Below, one piece after another: positions 5,326-6,122 of a stretch of DNA of 6,122 nt (positions are counted from its first letter, which is position 1; the number at the start of each line of letters is the position of its first letter). The notes beneath the pieces are model-generated. The model searched no databases. It was not told the DNA's origin and saw only the letters and a list, made by a program, of their open reading frames with translations. A program made the translations under genes and the position numbers. Source of the stretch: Streptosporangiaceae bacterium (GTDB lineage Bacteria > Actinomycetota > Actinomycetes > Streptosporangiales > Streptosporangiaceae). The stretch covers positions 1-6,122 of the forward strand of contig JASHYW010000606.1 in assembly GCA_030042885.1 (NCBI GenBank), given 5' to 3'.

Positions 5326-6121
5326 TCCGCGCGCCGAACCGGAGCAGGGATGGCACCGGGGAGATCTTTCCCGCGATCAGCCCCTGTCCCTGGCGGAAGG
5401 TAGCCGAGCGCGCGATCAGGCTGGGCGGTACGAACGAGAATGCCGCCTCGGCGAAGGCCGCGTCCGCGAGTGAGTTCAGCCTCAGCAGCACGAGATTGTC
5501 GGCCTGTGACAGGACGTTCTCAGGGATCTTCTGCGGCCGCTGCGTCGACACCAGCAGGTACAGGCCGAACTTGCGGCCCTCGGCCGCGATCCGGACGGCG
5601 TGATCGGCCGCGACCGCGACGAGCTGGTTCCCAGGCTCGGCCGGGCAGACATTATGCGCTTCGTCGATCACGATGAGGACCGGATGGCGGTCCTGACGCC
5701 GACGCCACAGGTCACCCAGCACCGCCCCGGCGACCAGGGACTGCTCCTCGCGGGTGGGCAGCGAGCCCAGGTCGATCACGACACACCGGATGCCCTGGTC
5801 GCGGACGGCGTCGAGAACCGAACCCTCCTCACCGGGTGCCCACACCATGAAGCGGTCGACGCCCAGGTTGCGGATGCGCAGGCCCAGGCGGCGCGCCTCG
5901 GGACGGTCGCTTTCGGCCAGCTCCCGGATTGTGGAGCGGTTCTGGTTCTGCTCCGCGAGCAACATGGCCAGCGTGGCATACTCCTCACGGTCGTCGATCG
6001 GGTCCAGGCGGAGCAGCGCGGCTAGCGTGGCCGGATCGACCTCGGCCGCGTGCAGCCGGAGCCTGCGCTCTCCGGAGGTCCAGGCAGAGTAGACCGCGAC
6101 CCCCCGGGCCGCGTCCCGGTA
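5273..6121 (-). CDS. HerA/FtsK-superfamily ATPase, C-terminal part (5' end off the window)
   Basis: The frame is open from the right edge to the TGA at 5273-5275, giving 282 visible residues; the N-terminus and start lie outside. The Walker B motif is clear: HPVLIVIDEAHNVCP (146-160), with D153 and E154 as Mg2+/catalytic residues. STQRPQKIPENVLSQADNLVLLRLNS (192-217) is typical of HerA-like (DUF87-type) ATPases and contains the sensor and putative arginine-finger region. Residues 229-262 (SFVPPSLIARSATFRQGQGLIAGKISPVPSLLRFG) form the usual end. The Walker A loop must lie in the missing part. Such ATPases form hexameric DNA translocases; HerA works with the NurA nuclease in archaeal end resection, and some bacterial relatives act in phage defence. 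No partner is visible, so role is open. Its 3' end overlaps the TetR 3' end by 53 bp, with no room for a terminator between them. Confidence 0.88.
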   Translation of the reverse strand, partial: YRDAARGVAVYSAWTSGERRLRLHAAEVDPATLAALLRLDPIDDREEYATLAMLLAEQNQNRSTIRELAESDRPEARRLGLRIRNLGVDRFMVWAPGEEGSVLDAVRDQGIRCVVIDLGSLPTREEQSLVAGAVLGDLWRRRQDRHPVLIVIDEAHNVCPAEPGNQLVAVAADHAVRIAAEGRKFGLYLLVSTQRPQKIPENVLSQADNLVLLRLNSLADAAFAEAAFSFVPPSLIARSATFRQGQGLIAGKISPVPSLLRFGARITEEGGADVPATWAAPR

Positions 6122-6122
6122 G

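Noticed and set aside
5600..6092. Plus-strand open frames on the right side of the window.
   Set aside because: They are antisense to the HerA-like ATPase, whose Walker B and sensor motifs are intact. The plus-strand products show no family features.

Overview
The window looks like chromosomal DNA from a high-GC actinomycete. The base composition is strongly GC-rich, codons mostly end in G or C, GTG starts occur, and the gene families (a TetR regulator next to an acyl-CoA dehydrogenase, and a HerA-like ATPase) are common in that group. Genus and species cannot be read from the sequence. No rRNA, tRNA, CRISPR array, insertion sequence or phage gene was seen.

Layout, left to right. Positions 1-283 are a gene-free leader with several strong inverted repeats. 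It precedes an NRAMP/SLC11-type divalent-metal transporter (284-1912, +), which ends in a good rho-independent terminator (1918-1978). After a short convergent spacer comes a multi-pass membrane protein on the minus strand (3024 down to 2158) with an unusual Gly/Pro/Tyr/Gln-rich C-terminal tail. Upstream of it on the minus strand, 3254-3084 encodes a 56-residue peptide. It matches the first ~40 residues of AMP-forming acyl-CoA synthetases and then stops, so it appears to be a truncated ligase gene.

The intergenic stretch 3255-3417 is relatively AT-rich and carries TTCG/CGAA inverted repeats. It separates the ligase remnant from a divergently transcribed acyl-CoA dehydrogenase (3418-4575, +). 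A TetR-family regulator follows 45 bp later (4621-5325, +). A perfect TATAAT hexamer lies six bases before its GTG codon, so its mRNA is probably leaderless. The last gene (minus, 5273 to beyond the right edge) is the C-terminal part of a HerA/FtsK-superfamily ATPase. Its 3' end overlaps the 3' end of the TetR gene by 53 bp.

Functionally, the centre (ligase remnant, acyl-CoA dehydrogenase, TetR regulator) reads as a small acyl-CoA catabolism locus with a local repressor, which has lost most of its activating ligase. The transporter is a separate transcription unit. Its metal-site motifs differ from canonical Mn/Fe NRAMPs and resemble the Mg-type NRAMP-related branch. I found no clearly novel multi-gene system. 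The best leads are the ligase remnant with its shared promoter region, the leaderless TetR gene, the transporter's altered metal site with a structured leader, and the low-complexity membrane-protein tail.
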